Part shown: in pieces, positions 34,883 to 43,462 of the stretch
Layout of the letters: each line of letters starts with the position of its first letter
Numbering within the stretch: the stretch's first letter is position 1
Source of the DNA: Chloroflexota bacterium
GTDB taxonomy: Bacteria; Chloroflexota; Anaerolineae; Aggregatilineales; Phototrophicaceae
Direction: 5' to 3'
Assembly: GCA_020161935.1 (NCBI GenBank)
Contig: JAIUNI010000004.1
Location: 1-64,000, forward strand
Length of the DNA stretch: 64,000 nucleotides
Made by a program: the position numbers and the translations under genes
The notes under the pieces: model-generated
Database searches by the model: none
What the model was told of the DNA's origin: nothing
The model's input: only the letters and a program-made list of their open reading frames with translations

Positions 34883-36565
34883 ATGTTAAATATCAACCAG
34901 ATCACTAAATCCTACGGCTTGAATACCGTACTGAAAGACGTGTCGTTTACGCTGAACGCGGGCGAACGCATTGGCCTCGTCGGCGCGAACGGCGTGGGTA
35001 AATCGACTCTCATCAAAATCATCGCGGGCGTGCTGGCTGCCGACAGCGGCACGATTACCCTGCCGCCGGATGTCCAGATCGGCTACCTGCCGCAGGTCAT
35101 CACCGGTTACGATGAACAAACGCTGGGCGACTTGATCGCGCAAGCCAGCACCCGTTTGAACGCGCTCGAAACGCGGATGCGCGAACTCGAAGCGGATATG
35201 ACGCGGCTGACGGGTGACGCGCTGGACGAGACCATGACCGAATACGGCAGCGTAACCGAACACTATGAACGGCTGGGCGGATACGAAGGCGACCACCGTA
35301 TACAAACGGTGTTGGCGGGCTTGCAGATCGACCATCTGCCGATGGACAGGCGCTTTAGCACCCTTTCCGGCGGCGAGAAAGCCCGCGCGGGTTTGGCGCT
35401 GCTGCTGCTCGGTGCGCCGGACGTGCTGCTGCTGGATGAGCCAACCAATCACATCGACATGGCAGCACTTGGCTGGCTGGAGTCGTATCTCGCGGCGTAC
35501 CGGGGGGCCGTGCTGGTGGTTTCACACGACCGCCAGTTCTTGAACCGCGTGGTGAACGCTATTGTCGAGATTGATGAACACAGCCAGCAGTCAAAGCGTT
35601 ACAGCGGCGACTATGACACGTATCATCAGGCGAAGGTGGCTGAACGCCAGAAGTGGGAAGCGGACTACGCACGACAGCAGGAGCAAATCGCCGTGCTGAC
35701 GCTCGAAGCAAAGGAGACATCGCGCAACAACAATAACTATCGCGCCCATACCGACAGCGACAAGTACGTGCGGAACGGCAAACGCGCCACGCACGATAAC
35801 ACGGTGTCGCGGCGCATCCATAACGCGGAGGAAAAGCTGAAACGGTTGGAAGCGGACGCGATTCCGCAGCCGCCTGTACCGCTGCACTTCGACCCACGCT
35901 TCGATCCTGAGGCGCTCAAAGGCCGGCTGCCCATCGTGGTATCACGGGTGAGCCAGCGCTTCGGCGAACGGCAGGTGCTGGACGAGGTGTCGTTTACAGT
36001 GGGTGTGAACAGGCGCATGGTACTCGTCGGGCCGAACGGCGCGGGGAAATCGACCCTCATTCGCTTGCTGGCGGGGCAAACCAAGCCGGACAGCGGCGAG
36101 GTGATGGTCAATCCTGCCGTCCGCATCGGCTACCTTGACCAAGAAGGTGGCAGCATGTCCGACGAACACACGCTGTACGAAGCCTTTAAGGTCGGCATGG
36201 AATACCCCGATCAAGCGCTGAAAACCATGCTGATTCGTTCCGGTTTATTCCGCTACGCCGACTTCGATAAGCCGGTGGGCGGGTTGAGCAGCGGGCAGCG
36301 GCGCAAGCTGCAACTGGCGCGGTTGATCTTCGGGCGGGCGAACCTGCTGCTGCTGGATGAGCCAACCAATGATCTGAGCTTTGACGTGCTGGAAGCGCTC
36401 GAAACGGCGCTGTACGAATTCCCCGGCCCGGTGATCGCGGCCTCGCACGACCGGCGCTTCATCCAGCAGTTCGGCGGTGACCTGTTCGAAGTGCGCGATG
36501 GGCATCTCATCCAGCACCTCGGCGGCTACGAGTCGTATCTGGAGTCGCAGATGGCTTATGCATAA
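34883..36565 (+). CDS. ABC-F family ATPase
   Basis: 560 residues from the ATG at 34883 (AAGG upstream); an upstream TTG at 34802 lies at the terminator. Two ABC domains in one chain and no membrane segments: Walker A GANGVGKST (34-42) and GPNGAGKST, signatures LSGGEKARA and LSSGQRRKL, Walker B LLLDEPTNHID and LLLDEPTNDLS. A charged helical linker lies between. ABC-F proteins act on the ribosome, as translation factors or in antibiotic resistance. The leader with a terminator resembles attenuated resistance ABC-F genes. Which antibiotic, if any, cannot be told. Confidence 0.9.
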   Translation: MLNINQITKSYGLNTVLKDVSFTLNAGERIGLVGANGVGKSTLIKIIAGVLAADSGTITLPPDVQIGYLPQVITGYDEQTLGDLIAQASTRLNALETRMRELEADMTRLTGDALDETMTEYGSVTEHYERLGGYEGDHRIQTVLAGLQIDHLPMDRRFSTLSGGEKARAGLALLLLGAPDVLLLDEPTNHIDMAALGWLESYLAAYRGAVLVVSHDRQFLNRVVNAIVEIDEHSQQSKRYSGDYDTYHQAKVAERQKWEADYARQQEQIAVLTLEAKETSRNNNNYRAHTDSDKYVRNGKRATHDNTVSRRIHNAEEKLKRLEADAIPQPPVPLHFDPRFDPEALKGRLPIVVSRVSQRFGERQVLDEVSFTVGVNRRMVLVGPNGAGKSTLIRLLAGQTKPDSGEVMVNPAVRIGYLDQEGGSMSDEHTLYEAFKVGMEYPDQALKTMLIRSGLFRYADFDKPVGGLSSGQRRKLQLARLIFGRANLLLLDEPTNDLSFDVLEALETALYEFPGPVIAASHDRRFIQQFGGDLFEVRDGHLIQHLGGYESYLESQMAYA

Positions 36566-36571
36566 TCTAAC

Positions 36572-36672
36572 CCCCTCATCCCCAACCCTTTTCCCTGCCC
36601 TAAAGGATTTCCTTCGGTCACAAGCAAGGGAGAAGGGAGCAAATACGCGGGAGGGTCACAAGCCCTCCCTAT
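36572..36672. repeat. Two dispersed hairpin repeats after the ABC-F gene
   Basis: A CTCATCCCCAACCC-type repeat with an AAGGGAGAAGGG arm (36575-36638) and a CGGGAGGGT/GCCCTCCC hairpin (36649-36670). Confidence 0.5.
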
Positions 36673-36706
36673 TTATTGGCGTAATGTCTTGATAAGGACA
36701 TCATTC

Positions 36707-37174
36707 ATGTCTCAAGTACAAATTATTCCTTTTAAAACCGAACACCGCAGTGCTGTGGTACGGATACTGACAGCGATTGGTTGGGCGGAACAGTACGTGA
36801 CCGCAGCAGCGGAAAACGCGGTGACTTTTTCACAAAACCCTGAAACACTGGCTGCCTATGCCGCGCAGTTGAACGGTGAAGTTGTCGGTTTCATCTATGT
36901 GAAGTACGCCGCATGGAACCAGCTTACCCAGATCGAAGGGTTAGCGGTTGATCCCGCGCATCACCGCAAAGGGGTTGCGCTGGCACTGGTGAGGCAAGCC
37001 GAAGCCTTTGCCCGTGAGAAACAGGCACGCGGTATTTATGTGGATACGCCAACCACGAACCAACGCGGACGAGCGTTTTATGAGGCAGCGGGTTACCTGT
37101 TCGGGTATATCATGCCGCGCTACTATGAAGACCAACTGGACGGGGTGACCTACCAGAAGTTCTTTACCGGATAG
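36707..37174 (+). CDS. GNAT family N-acetyltransferase
   Basis: 155 residues from the ATG at 36707 (AAGGA upstream). IEGLAVDPAHHRKGVALALVRQAEAFAREK is the acetyl-CoA-binding motif A (RKGVA variant of Q/RxxGxG/A), and TTNQRGRAFYEAAGY is motif B. It acetylates an unknown amine. It is followed by an inverted-repeat element. Confidence 0.85.
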   Translation: MSQVQIIPFKTEHRSAVVRILTAIGWAEQYVTAAAENAVTFSQNPETLAAYAAQLNGEVVGFIYVKYAAWNQLTQIEGLAVDPAHHRKGVALALVRQAEAFAREKQARGIYVDTPTTNQRGRAFYEAAGYLFGYIMPRYYEDQLDGVTYQKFFTG

Positions 37175-37176
37175 CA

Positions 37177-37337
37177 TATGGTAGCACACACTAAGCGGTG
37201 GAAATTTATTTTGTGTCGATTTCATCGCAAAATGAACCATAAAAGTCTTTAAAGTCCCTCGCCCTGAGGGAGAGGGATTTAGGGTGAGGGCTTAAAATAA
37301 TCATCCACCACTTAAGGTAGTGCTACCTAGCATATTG
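37177..37337. repeat. MITE-like element with terminal inverted repeats and an inner hairpin repeat
   Basis: Left end GGTAGCACACACTAAGCGGT (37180-37199) and right end ACCACTTAAGGTAGTGCTAC (37307-37326) are inverted repeats with a few mismatches. Between them lies one copy of the CCCTCGCCCTGAGGGAGAGG repeat (37255-37291). No coding potential. Confidence 0.55.
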
Positions 37338-37436
37338 GCCTGTCTAAAAATAGGACAGACGCGCTAAAGGGATGGCCGCTTCCTCGGCTACACTATCATC
37401 AACATGCATATTTATCCCTCTATAGGGAAGGAAACG

Positions 37437-37703
37437 ATGACGATGAACAACCAAAATTCCAACGCCGATCCTACACCGGGGCCAAAGAACATCCCACCGC
37501 CGAGTGATGATATTCCCGATGCGGGTTCGGTGGCGCTTGAGGACGAAAATCGCTTGTATCCAAAGGACGATTTGCCGATGGACGAGGAAGACGATTATAG
37601 TGATGAAGCCGGTGCCGACGATCTGGCTGACGTTGACGATGACGATGGGCTAGAAGGTTTTGACATCGACAATAAGCTGCACGACCCACCGAACGAAGCC
37701 TAG
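37437..37703 (+). CDS. Small, very acidic protein of unknown function
   Basis: 88 residues from the ATG at 37437 (AAGGAAA upstream). It is dominated by Asp, Glu and Pro (for example MDEEDDYSDEAGADDLADVD) and probably disordered. No known domain, signal peptide or membrane segment. It lies 14 bases before the next GNAT gene and is likely co-transcribed. Confidence 0.6.
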   Translation: MTMNNQNSNADPTPGPKNIPPPSDDIPDAGSVALEDENRLYPKDDLPMDEEDDYSDEAGADDLADVDDDDGLEGFDIDNKLHDPPNEA

Positions 37704-37717
37704 CTCGTGGAGATGCC

Positions 37718-38635
37718 ATGCCCAACCTGCGGATTGTTTCCTATGTGGCGGCTGACCACCAGCGTGATGTTACCCGTCTCGTGAATGAACAGATTGCACC
37801 GATCCCGCCTTATTGGAAATTGACGGAAAAGCAGGTTGCCGAAATTCTGGCGAAAGACTCGTTGTGGGAAATCCACTTCGAGGATGAGGAAACACCGGCA
37901 TGGGGTTGGGAAAATGAGATCGTTTGCGTGGTGAACCGCCTCGATAACCGTGTGTATGCCGCCACGCGCCTTGACTACCGGTATGACGACGGCAAGCTGG
38001 CGATGGTGAGCGCACGGTGGCTGGTGGCGGATCCAGAACACTCAACCGCGCTGTTACGGCTGATCGACTACATCACAGCGAAGCGCGAAACCGATGGCGT
38101 GAGCATCTATGTGCATGGGCGCAGCGACTTCAGCGCTGGCTGGGGCGGCGTACCGCTTCATGCGGCGCACATCACCCGCGCGTTGGCGCAAAAAGGGTTT
38201 ACCCCCATCCAGAAGTGGCTGGTGATGACAGCGAGCATCAGCCAGTGGCAAACGGAGCCGCTTTCCCCACTTCCCGCGCCCTATGTGCCGCGCTGGCGAA
38301 TTGACGACGCGCACCTCAGCCGCGAGGTGCTGATCGAAGATGGCGATGTGTTGGTCGGCGAATGCCAGTCGTGGGGCATTCCACCAGAGTTTGTGGCGTG
38401 CGCGACTTACGGTCAGTGGATGCAGATCGAATGGCTGGGGGTCGAGGAACCCTACCAGCGGCGCGGCTTCGCACGACGGCTGTTACAGGAGCAGTTCCGC
38501 TACCACGCCCTGCGCGGCATTACCCACTGCGTTGCCCACACCGAGCTGCACAATCTGCCCACGCAAATGTTGAACCGTTCGCTCGGCTTTACAGTCAATG
38601 CGGAAATTTGGAGCTGGCAGTGGTCACCCTCGTAG
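37718..38635 (+). CDS. GNAT family protein (two-domain)
   Basis: 305 residues. The C-terminal half holds an acetyltransferase motif A (IEWLGVEEPYQRRGFARRLLQEQFR) and a motif-B-like NRSLGFTVN. The N-terminal half (about 1-160) has the strand-helix order of a second, degenerate GNAT domain. Substrate unknown. ATG at 37718, GGAG upstream. Confidence 0.75.
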   Translation: MPNLRIVSYVAADHQRDVTRLVNEQIAPIPPYWKLTEKQVAEILAKDSLWEIHFEDEETPAWGWENEIVCVVNRLDNRVYAATRLDYRYDDGKLAMVSARWLVADPEHSTALLRLIDYITAKRETDGVSIYVHGRSDFSAGWGGVPLHAAHITRALAQKGFTPIQKWLVMTASISQWQTEPLSPLPAPYVPRWRIDDAHLSREVLIEDGDVLVGECQSWGIPPEFVACATYGQWMQIEWLGVEEPYQRRGFARRLLQEQFRYHALRGITHCVAHTELHNLPTQMLNRSLGFTVNAEIWSWQWSPS

Positions 38636-38744
38636 ACGGGAAAACTGACGCTTGCCCACCGGACTTATTTCAGGGCTGAGTTTTAAACCGTTTTAGGGTA
38701 TGATCGTCCTCTATCTTAACAAAGATAAACGACAGGAGTTCTGT

Positions 38745-39806
38745 ATGAAAAAGATGATCCTCGTGCTGATGACTGCGATGCTGGTGGCGCTCATGTTGAG
38801 CATGGGTACGGGCGCAGCGCTCGCCCAGACCGCAACCGCCACCCCCAGCGGCAGCACCCAATTTAATTCGAGTGTCACGATTTTTGGCGTGATCTGTGAA
38901 AATCAGGCGGTCGTCAACCTGAACGGGACGATGGAACCGGCCTATGATGTTTATTACCAAGTTTTCTCCGGCGCTCAGGGTGGCGGCACGGCGCTGACCA
39001 ACCTGCGGCGGGTACAGGTGGACGGCACATACGCCTTTAGCGAGGCCGTTCCCTACAGCGGCGGCACGGTGGCGACCGGCGCGACCGGCAGTGTGAAGGT
39101 GTACATCGCCCCCGAAAGCGCACCGAACTCACCCGCTGGCGATATTTTCGTCGTGGATGATATTCAAGACGGCTGCAACAACGCGCAAAATCCGGTTTCG
39201 AGCAGCATTGACACCGGCGCGGGTGCCAGCAGCGGTACGACGACCACGACCACCACGAGCGGCTTGATCCGTTCGCCGTTCGGCGGTTTCATCAACAGCG
39301 ATGTACCGGTTGTCGCTGAAGGCGCGGTCGTCATTGGTGCGCGGCAGTTCGTCAACCCGCAGCGGTCATCCACCCCCGGCGTGATCTTCGCCGAATGCGA
39401 TGCTTACCTACCAGAGGCAGCCCCCGGCTTGCTGTATGACAATGATAACATCACGATTTTCTTCTCGTGGTATGCCAAGACTGAGGCACAGGTGCTAGAC
39501 CATCTGGCGAAGGCGCAATACTCGGTGCTGTTCCAACGCGCCCCACTGGTTGACCTCAACACCAGCGCGATCACCAAGATTGGCGCGAACTACTGGGTGT
39601 TCTTCACAGCGAACGTCGGCAACCTGAAGCCCGGTCAATACGGCGTGGAATACAAGCTCACATGGTCGGAAGCCACCTTTGATGGCTACGATGACTACGG
39701 CCCCGGTACCTCGAACGTCGAGCAAGGGTCAACGTGCAGCTTCACTATCGAGCGCAACCCGGACGACGCACAGGTTGTTTACAACAACATTTACAGCGTG
39801 CGTTAG
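38745..39806 (+). CDS. Secreted protein of unknown function
   Basis: 353 residues from the ATG at 38745 (AGGAG six bases upstream). The signal peptide spans residues 1-28 (ending ALAQT). Two regions follow: about 30-140, with a fibronectin/Ig-like strand pattern (VYYQVFSGAQGGGTALTNL), and about 200-353, joined by a Thr-rich linker near 160-180. No catalytic motif is recognised. Probably surface-located. Confidence 0.6.
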   Translation: MKKMILVLMTAMLVALMLSMGTGAALAQTATATPSGSTQFNSSVTIFGVICENQAVVNLNGTMEPAYDVYYQVFSGAQGGGTALTNLRRVQVDGTYAFSEAVPYSGGTVATGATGSVKVYIAPESAPNSPAGDIFVVDDIQDGCNNAQNPVSSSIDTGAGASSGTTTTTTTSGLIRSPFGGFINSDVPVVAEGAVVIGARQFVNPQRSSTPGVIFAECDAYLPEAAPGLLYDNDNITIFFSWYAKTEAQVLDHLAKAQYSVLFQRAPLVDLNTSAITKIGANYWVFFTANVGNLKPGQYGVEYKLTWSEATFDGYDDYGPGTSNVEQGSTCSFTIERNPDDAQVVYNNIYSVR

Positions 39807-39870
39807 GTTTAAAACCGCGTCCCACGGCTAACTCGATGCCGTTCGGGAGCAAATCCGATGTAGAATAGAA

Positions 39871-39891
39871 GGGGATGCCAAGTGCATCCCC
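39871..39891. terminator. GGGGATGC/GCATCCCC hairpin after the secreted-protein gene
   Basis: A perfect 8-bp stem with a 5-base loop, 64 bases after the stop codon. There is no T run, so termination is uncertain. Confidence 0.45.
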
Positions 39892-40036
39892 TTAAGAAGC
39901 CGTTTGAAAAGTAGGTTTGGGGTTCATCGGACGCGATGTATCGCGTCCCTACAAGAAATTCGCCGCACAAACGCGCGTTGTTGTAGGGACAGCAGACTGG
40001 CTGTCCGGTATTTCAGAACTTCTCAAATGGTTTCTC
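39892..40036. repeat. Dispersed 145-bp element copy D (reverse orientation of copy C)
   Basis: Begins TTAAGAAGCCGTTTGAAAAG and ends AACTTCTCAAATGGTTTCTC. Inside, a GGACGCGATGTATCGCGTCC palindrome with a CTAC foot faces a GTAG-footed GGACAGC/GCTGTCC hairpin. It sits just upstream of rsmG. Confidence 0.75.
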
Positions 40037-40071
40037 ACTTTCAAATCGCTTTCACCTTTCGGTTAAAACTT

Positions 40072-40785
40072 ATGCAATTCCTCGCTGAACAGGCAGCCGC
40101 TCTCTTTCAGATTACCCTCTCGCCAGAACAACTGACGCAGTTTGAACAGTATTCCCATGAGCTGGCCGATTGGAGCCAGCGGATGAACCTGACCGCCATC
40201 ACCGAACCACGGGCGGTACAGGTACGACACTTCCTCGACTCGCTGTCGGTCGTCAAAGCCTTCAAACCCTTCCCCAAGATGCGAGTGATCGACATCGGCA
40301 CCGGAGCCGGTTTCCCCGGTTTGGCGTTGAAGATCGCTTTCCCTGAACTTCACATGACCTTGATGGAAGCGACCGGAAAAAAGATCACCTTCTTACAGCA
40401 TGTGATTCAGACGCTGGGCCTCACAGGGGTCGATACGCTGAACGCCCGTGCCGAGGATGCCGGACAAGCCCGTGACCACCGTGCGCGGTACGATCTGGTG
40501 GTAGCGCGGTCGGTGGCGAGGATGCCGGTGCTGGTGGAATATATGCTGCCGCTGGCGAAGGTCAACGGACGGTGCATCGCCATGAAGGGCGAAACGGCTG
40601 CGGAAGAAGCCAACGATGCGAAGCGGGCGCTGGCGCTGCTGGGCGGCAAGCTGGAAGGCATTACCGCGCTGCAACTGCCGGACGTGACAGACGCGCACTA
40701 CTTGGTCGCTATCCAGAAGATCACGCAAACGCCGTCGGCTTACCCGCGCAAGCCGGGAACGCCCAGCCAAAAGCCGCTGGCCTAA
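40072..40785 (+). CDS. rsmG: 16S rRNA (guanine527-N7)-methyltransferase RsmG
   Basis: 237 residues from the ATG at 40072; a longer frame back to 39904 only reads through the repeat. ISP-type N-terminus (LADWSQRMNLTAITEP), SAM-binding RVIDIGTGAGFPGLALKIAFP, then YDLVVARSVA and the family C-terminus YPRKPGTPSQKPL. It methylates G527 of 16S rRNA. The usual mnmG or parA neighbours are absent. The ribosome binding site is weak. Confidence 0.9.
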   Translation: MQFLAEQAAALFQITLSPEQLTQFEQYSHELADWSQRMNLTAITEPRAVQVRHFLDSLSVVKAFKPFPKMRVIDIGTGAGFPGLALKIAFPELHMTLMEATGKKITFLQHVIQTLGLTGVDTLNARAEDAGQARDHRARYDLVVARSVARMPVLVEYMLPLAKVNGRCIAMKGETAAEEANDAKRALALLGGKLEGITALQLPDVTDAHYLVAIQKITQTPSAYPRKPGTPSQKPLA

Positions 40786-40854
40786 CTGGTGCTATTCCCA
40801 CCTATTCGATTCGCGTAGTATAGAAGGTACGGCATTCACGAATGAGGAATAGGC

Positions 40855-41496
40855 ATGTATACCCCTAAACAATTCGAGATGAACGATCCGGCGGAACTGA
40901 CGGCGTTTATGCAGCAGTACAACTTCGCCGCGCTGGTGACGAACACCGCGGACGGGCTGACGGCGACGCACCTCCCGTTCATGCTGGACAGCACACGCGG
41001 CCAGCACGGTACCTTGATCGCGCATCTGGCAAAGCCTAACCTCCAGTGGAAGCACTTCGCCAACGGGCAAGAGGCGCTGGTGATTTTTACAGGGCCACAT
41101 GCCTATGTATCCCCGAACTGGTACGAGAAGCCTCAAACGAACGTGCCGACTTGGAATTACACGGCGGTACATGCTTACGGTATCCCGCGCGTGATGGAAG
41201 ACCCCCAAGAAATTTACGCGATGCTCGATCAACTGGTGGTCGCCCATGAGGTGGTTTACGAGAAGCCGTGGGTCATGCAGTCCGCCGAGGAGCATGTGCG
41301 GCGTTTGATCGGCGGAATTGTGGGCTTCGAGATGACCATTACGCGGGTGGAAGGCAAGGCGAAACTCAGCCAGAACCGCAGCGAGGCCGACCGTTACCAC
41401 GTCGAGCAGCAGCTCGCGCAGAGCCACGACTCGCTGGCCTCCGGCACGGCGGCGCTGATGCAAGCGCAGCGGGAACAAACGACCGAAGTCTCCTAA
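40855..41496 (+). CDS. FMN-binding PaiB-like protein
   Basis: 213 residues. MYTPKQFEMNDPAELTAFMQQYNFAALVT at the start, HLAKPNLQWKHF and the YVSPNWYE and VPTWNYTAVHAYG segments are characteristic of the PaiB/FMN-binding negative regulator family, a split-barrel flavin fold. In Bacillus PaiB is linked to repression of sporulation and protease genes; here the role is unknown. ATG at 40855, AGGAAT upstream. Confidence 0.85.
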   Translation: MYTPKQFEMNDPAELTAFMQQYNFAALVTNTADGLTATHLPFMLDSTRGQHGTLIAHLAKPNLQWKHFANGQEALVIFTGPHAYVSPNWYEKPQTNVPTWNYTAVHAYGIPRVMEDPQEIYAMLDQLVVAHEVVYEKPWVMQSAEEHVRRLIGGIVGFEMTITRVEGKAKLSQNRSEADRYHVEQQLAQSHDSLASGTAALMQAQREQTTEVS

Positions 41497-41589
41497 ACTA
41501 CAAATGCACTATTTGCACAACATGCCGCCGAGATGGCAGGCGGCACGATCCCGTGTATCCACAAATATATTTAACCATGAAGTCATAAC

Positions 41590-41677
41590 GGACACGATAT
41601 ATCGCGTCCCTACATCAAAAATGCAGAACAGAGCCTTTGAATTTCGCATTTTTGTAGGGACGGCATACATGCCGTCC
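41590..41677. repeat. Pair of facing GTAG hairpins
   Basis: GGACACGATATATCGCGTCC with a CTAC foot (41590-41613) faces a GTAG-footed GGACGGCATACATGCCGTCC hairpin (41654-41677). This is the first part of a 1.3-kb gene-free stretch (41497-42823). Confidence 0.65.
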
Positions 41678-41794
41678 GATGCTTATACAACAATTTTCAG
41701 ATGCGCTCTTAGCAGACTTGTGCGGTTGTTAGCTGGATGGCTTTAGCCTGATGCGACGCAATCCACATCTTCAAGCTCTCCGCCTTGATCTTGG

Positions 41795-41875
41795 TGTTCT
41801 CTGCGTCTTGGCGGTTTAATCTGCTTTTGGTCTTAACTTGAAACTTGTCACTTGAAACTTATTACTACTTAGGTT
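41795..41875. repeat. TTGGCG and ACTTGAA periodic repeats
   Basis: A CTCTGCGTCTTGGCGGTTTA copy is followed by degenerate heptamers AACTTGA AACTTGT CACTTGA AACTTAT. Confidence 0.55.
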
Positions 41876-41890
41876 TATTTTCGGTTAACC

Positions 41891-41995
41891 CGACAAACCG
41901 TTTACTAACCATCCACCAACCTGCTTAAGAATCCCACTCCCTCAAAATGGTTAGCGCCAACACCCGCTAAAAGTGACCAAATGTTCTGACAAATG
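41891..41995. promoter_or_regulatory. Second copy of the CTAACCAT/ATGGTTAG element
   Basis: CTAACCAT (41904-41911) pairs with ATGGTTAG (41946-41953). About 95 bp align with 9930-10030 upstream of the portal gene, including CTCAAAATGGTT and a downstream GACCAWWTGTTC. No gene follows here. Confidence 0.45.
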
Positions 41996-42043
41996 TTCAC
42001 CCTAAACCATCCCATTTTGATTATGCTATTGAAAGGGCTGATT

Positions 42044-42290
42044 GTAGGGACGAGATACATCTCGTCCGTTTTTCCTCATCCACCCCACACGCACCTTAAC
42101 AATCCTAATCCCTTGGCGTTCTCTGTCTTGCTTGGCGATCTTGGCGACTCGTATTTGCCTTTGTCTTTGACTAATGACTGTCGACTAAAGACTATCGACT
42201 GATGACTCGTCGTGCCGCATTTGCCGCCTGTGTTGCTTGTTCCGCATTTTGTGCATTTGACTGGCAACTGAAAACTGTTGACTGATAACT
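42044..42290. repeat. GTAG hairpin followed by 9-bp and 7-bp periodic repeats
   Basis: GTAG hairpin at 42044-42067; TTGGCG-type repeat at 42112-42165; heptamers GACTAAT GACTGTC GACTAAA GACTATC GACTGAT at 42169-42203; 9-mers GCCGCATTT GCCGCCTGT GTTGCTTGT TCCGCATTT at about 42213-42248; heptamers AACTGAA AACTGTT GACTGAT after that. No ORF is supported. Confidence 0.6.
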
Positions 42291-42292
42291 AC

Positions 42293-42361
42293 TTTTGCTG
42301 CAAACGTTGCTATAGTCCCCTTGCGGGGCAGCAGCAAACCATAACGATTGTTGCAGCAAAA
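42293..42361. repeat. 69-bp nested inverted repeat
   Basis: TTTTGCTGCAA (42293-42303) and TTGCAGCAAAA (42351-42361) are perfect inverted repeats. They enclose TTGCT/AGCAA and a CCCC-TTGC-GGGG stem. It could form a long stem-loop in DNA or RNA on either strand. Confidence 0.55.
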
Positions 42362-42389
42362 TCAGCCGAACAATCCGCCGAATTGGGTA

Positions 42390-42800
42390 TGAAGCTAAAA
42401 GCCAATCGCTAACCGCTAAAAGCTGATTTGCCAACTGACAACTCCGACACTGACGACTCTGACGACATTTGCGACAAATACACGGATTCTCAACTGCAAC
42501 AACAGCAACAACAACATAAAATGCACGAGTGAAAATGACGAATTTGAAGAATTTTGTGACCGAAGGAAATCCTTTAGGGTGAATATTCGGCAAATTGCTC
42601 GCTCAAATCCGCCGTTATAGAAGGGTCTCTTATTTGCAATTTTCGCAGTTTTCGCGGAATTTACCGAATTGCATCTGTCTTTAACTGACAACTGTAAACT
42701 GATAACTGATAACTTGAATTGGCGCTCCACTGCCGCCGCCGCCGCCACTGCCGCCATAAGACTTTGACGTTTACATTTGCCTTTAGACTGTCATCTGTTG
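42390..42800. repeat. Mixed 7-bp and 9-bp periodic repeat block
   Basis: Heptamers GCTAAAA GCCAATC GCTAACC GCTAAAA; 9-mers CGACACTGA CGACTCTGA CGACATTTG CGACAAATA, CAACTGCAA CAACAGCAA CAACAACAT, TTGCAATTT TCGCAGTTT TCGCGGAAT TTACCGAAT and CACTGCCGC CGCCGCCGC; heptamers again at 42676-42715 and 42783-42815. No gene is supported. Confidence 0.6.
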
Positions 42801-42823
42801 ACTGTAGACCAATGACTTAACGA

Positions 42824-43450
42824 CTACCCCATCAGGCTTTCGAGCAGGATATACACGCCGAGGAGGATAAACACATACGGCACGAGGCGTTCGCCATAGC
42901 GGTCGATCAGCTTGGCGATCTTTGGGTAGCGCACCAACCGGTAAGCCGCATAGCATAACGCCCCAACACCCACGCCGAACACCGCAATCGTCAAGGCGAC
43001 TTCCTGTGGGGTCTGGCTGGCGAACAGCGGCACATACACACTGACGTTATCCGCGCCGTTAGCCAGTGTGATACCGGCGACGCGCAGAGTATGGGTGCTG
43101 ATGAGGCTGGCGAGTAAACCGGTCGTTGGCTGCGCGTGGGCGACTTCTTCGGCCTCTTCGTCGGCATCCTCGTCATCGTCTTTGCGAAACAGCATCACCA
43201 CGCCCATCCCAATCGGGATGATGCCCAGCAGCCCAATGATGCTCTCCGGCAGGATCAACGCCCCCGCGAAGCCGAGCAAACTGATGATCATAATCGCGCC
43301 GAAGCCGAGGTACTGCCCGACGATGATATGCCGCTTGCGGAACACGGCGTTGACCCCCGCGAAGAACAGCATGATGAGCAGGATGTCGTCGATATTGGTG
43401 GTGATGAAGGCGAGTGCCGCTGTACCGATGATGAGCAGGATGCCGGGCAT
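42824..43450 (-). CDS. CadD-like cadmium resistance transporter
   Basis: 208 residues, five or six hydrophobic segments. FITTNIDDILLIMLFF at the N-terminus and GITLANGADNVSVYVPLF in the middle are the paired acidic motifs of the CadD/LysE-type family of metal or cation exporters. An acidic loop (DDDEDADEEAEEVAH) lies near residue 95. It is the last gene of a minus-strand run, 12 bases after the L12-like gene at 43463. The ArsR regulator at 47739 is not adjacent. Confidence 0.8.
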   Translation of the reverse strand: MPGILLIIGTAALAFITTNIDDILLIMLFFAGVNAVFRKRHIIVGQYLGFGAIMIISLLGFAGALILPESIIGLLGIIPIGMGVVMLFRKDDDEDADEEAEEVAHAQPTTGLLASLISTHTLRVAGITLANGADNVSVYVPLFASQTPQEVALTIAVFGVGVGALCYAAYRLVRYPKIAKLIDRYGERLVPYVFILLGVYILLESLMG

Positions 43451-43462
43451 AAGGTCGCTTTG

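Noticed and set aside
42169..42203. Possible CRISPR-like spacing in the repeat block
   Set aside because: The units are 7 bp and degenerate with no spacers; no cas gene is present.
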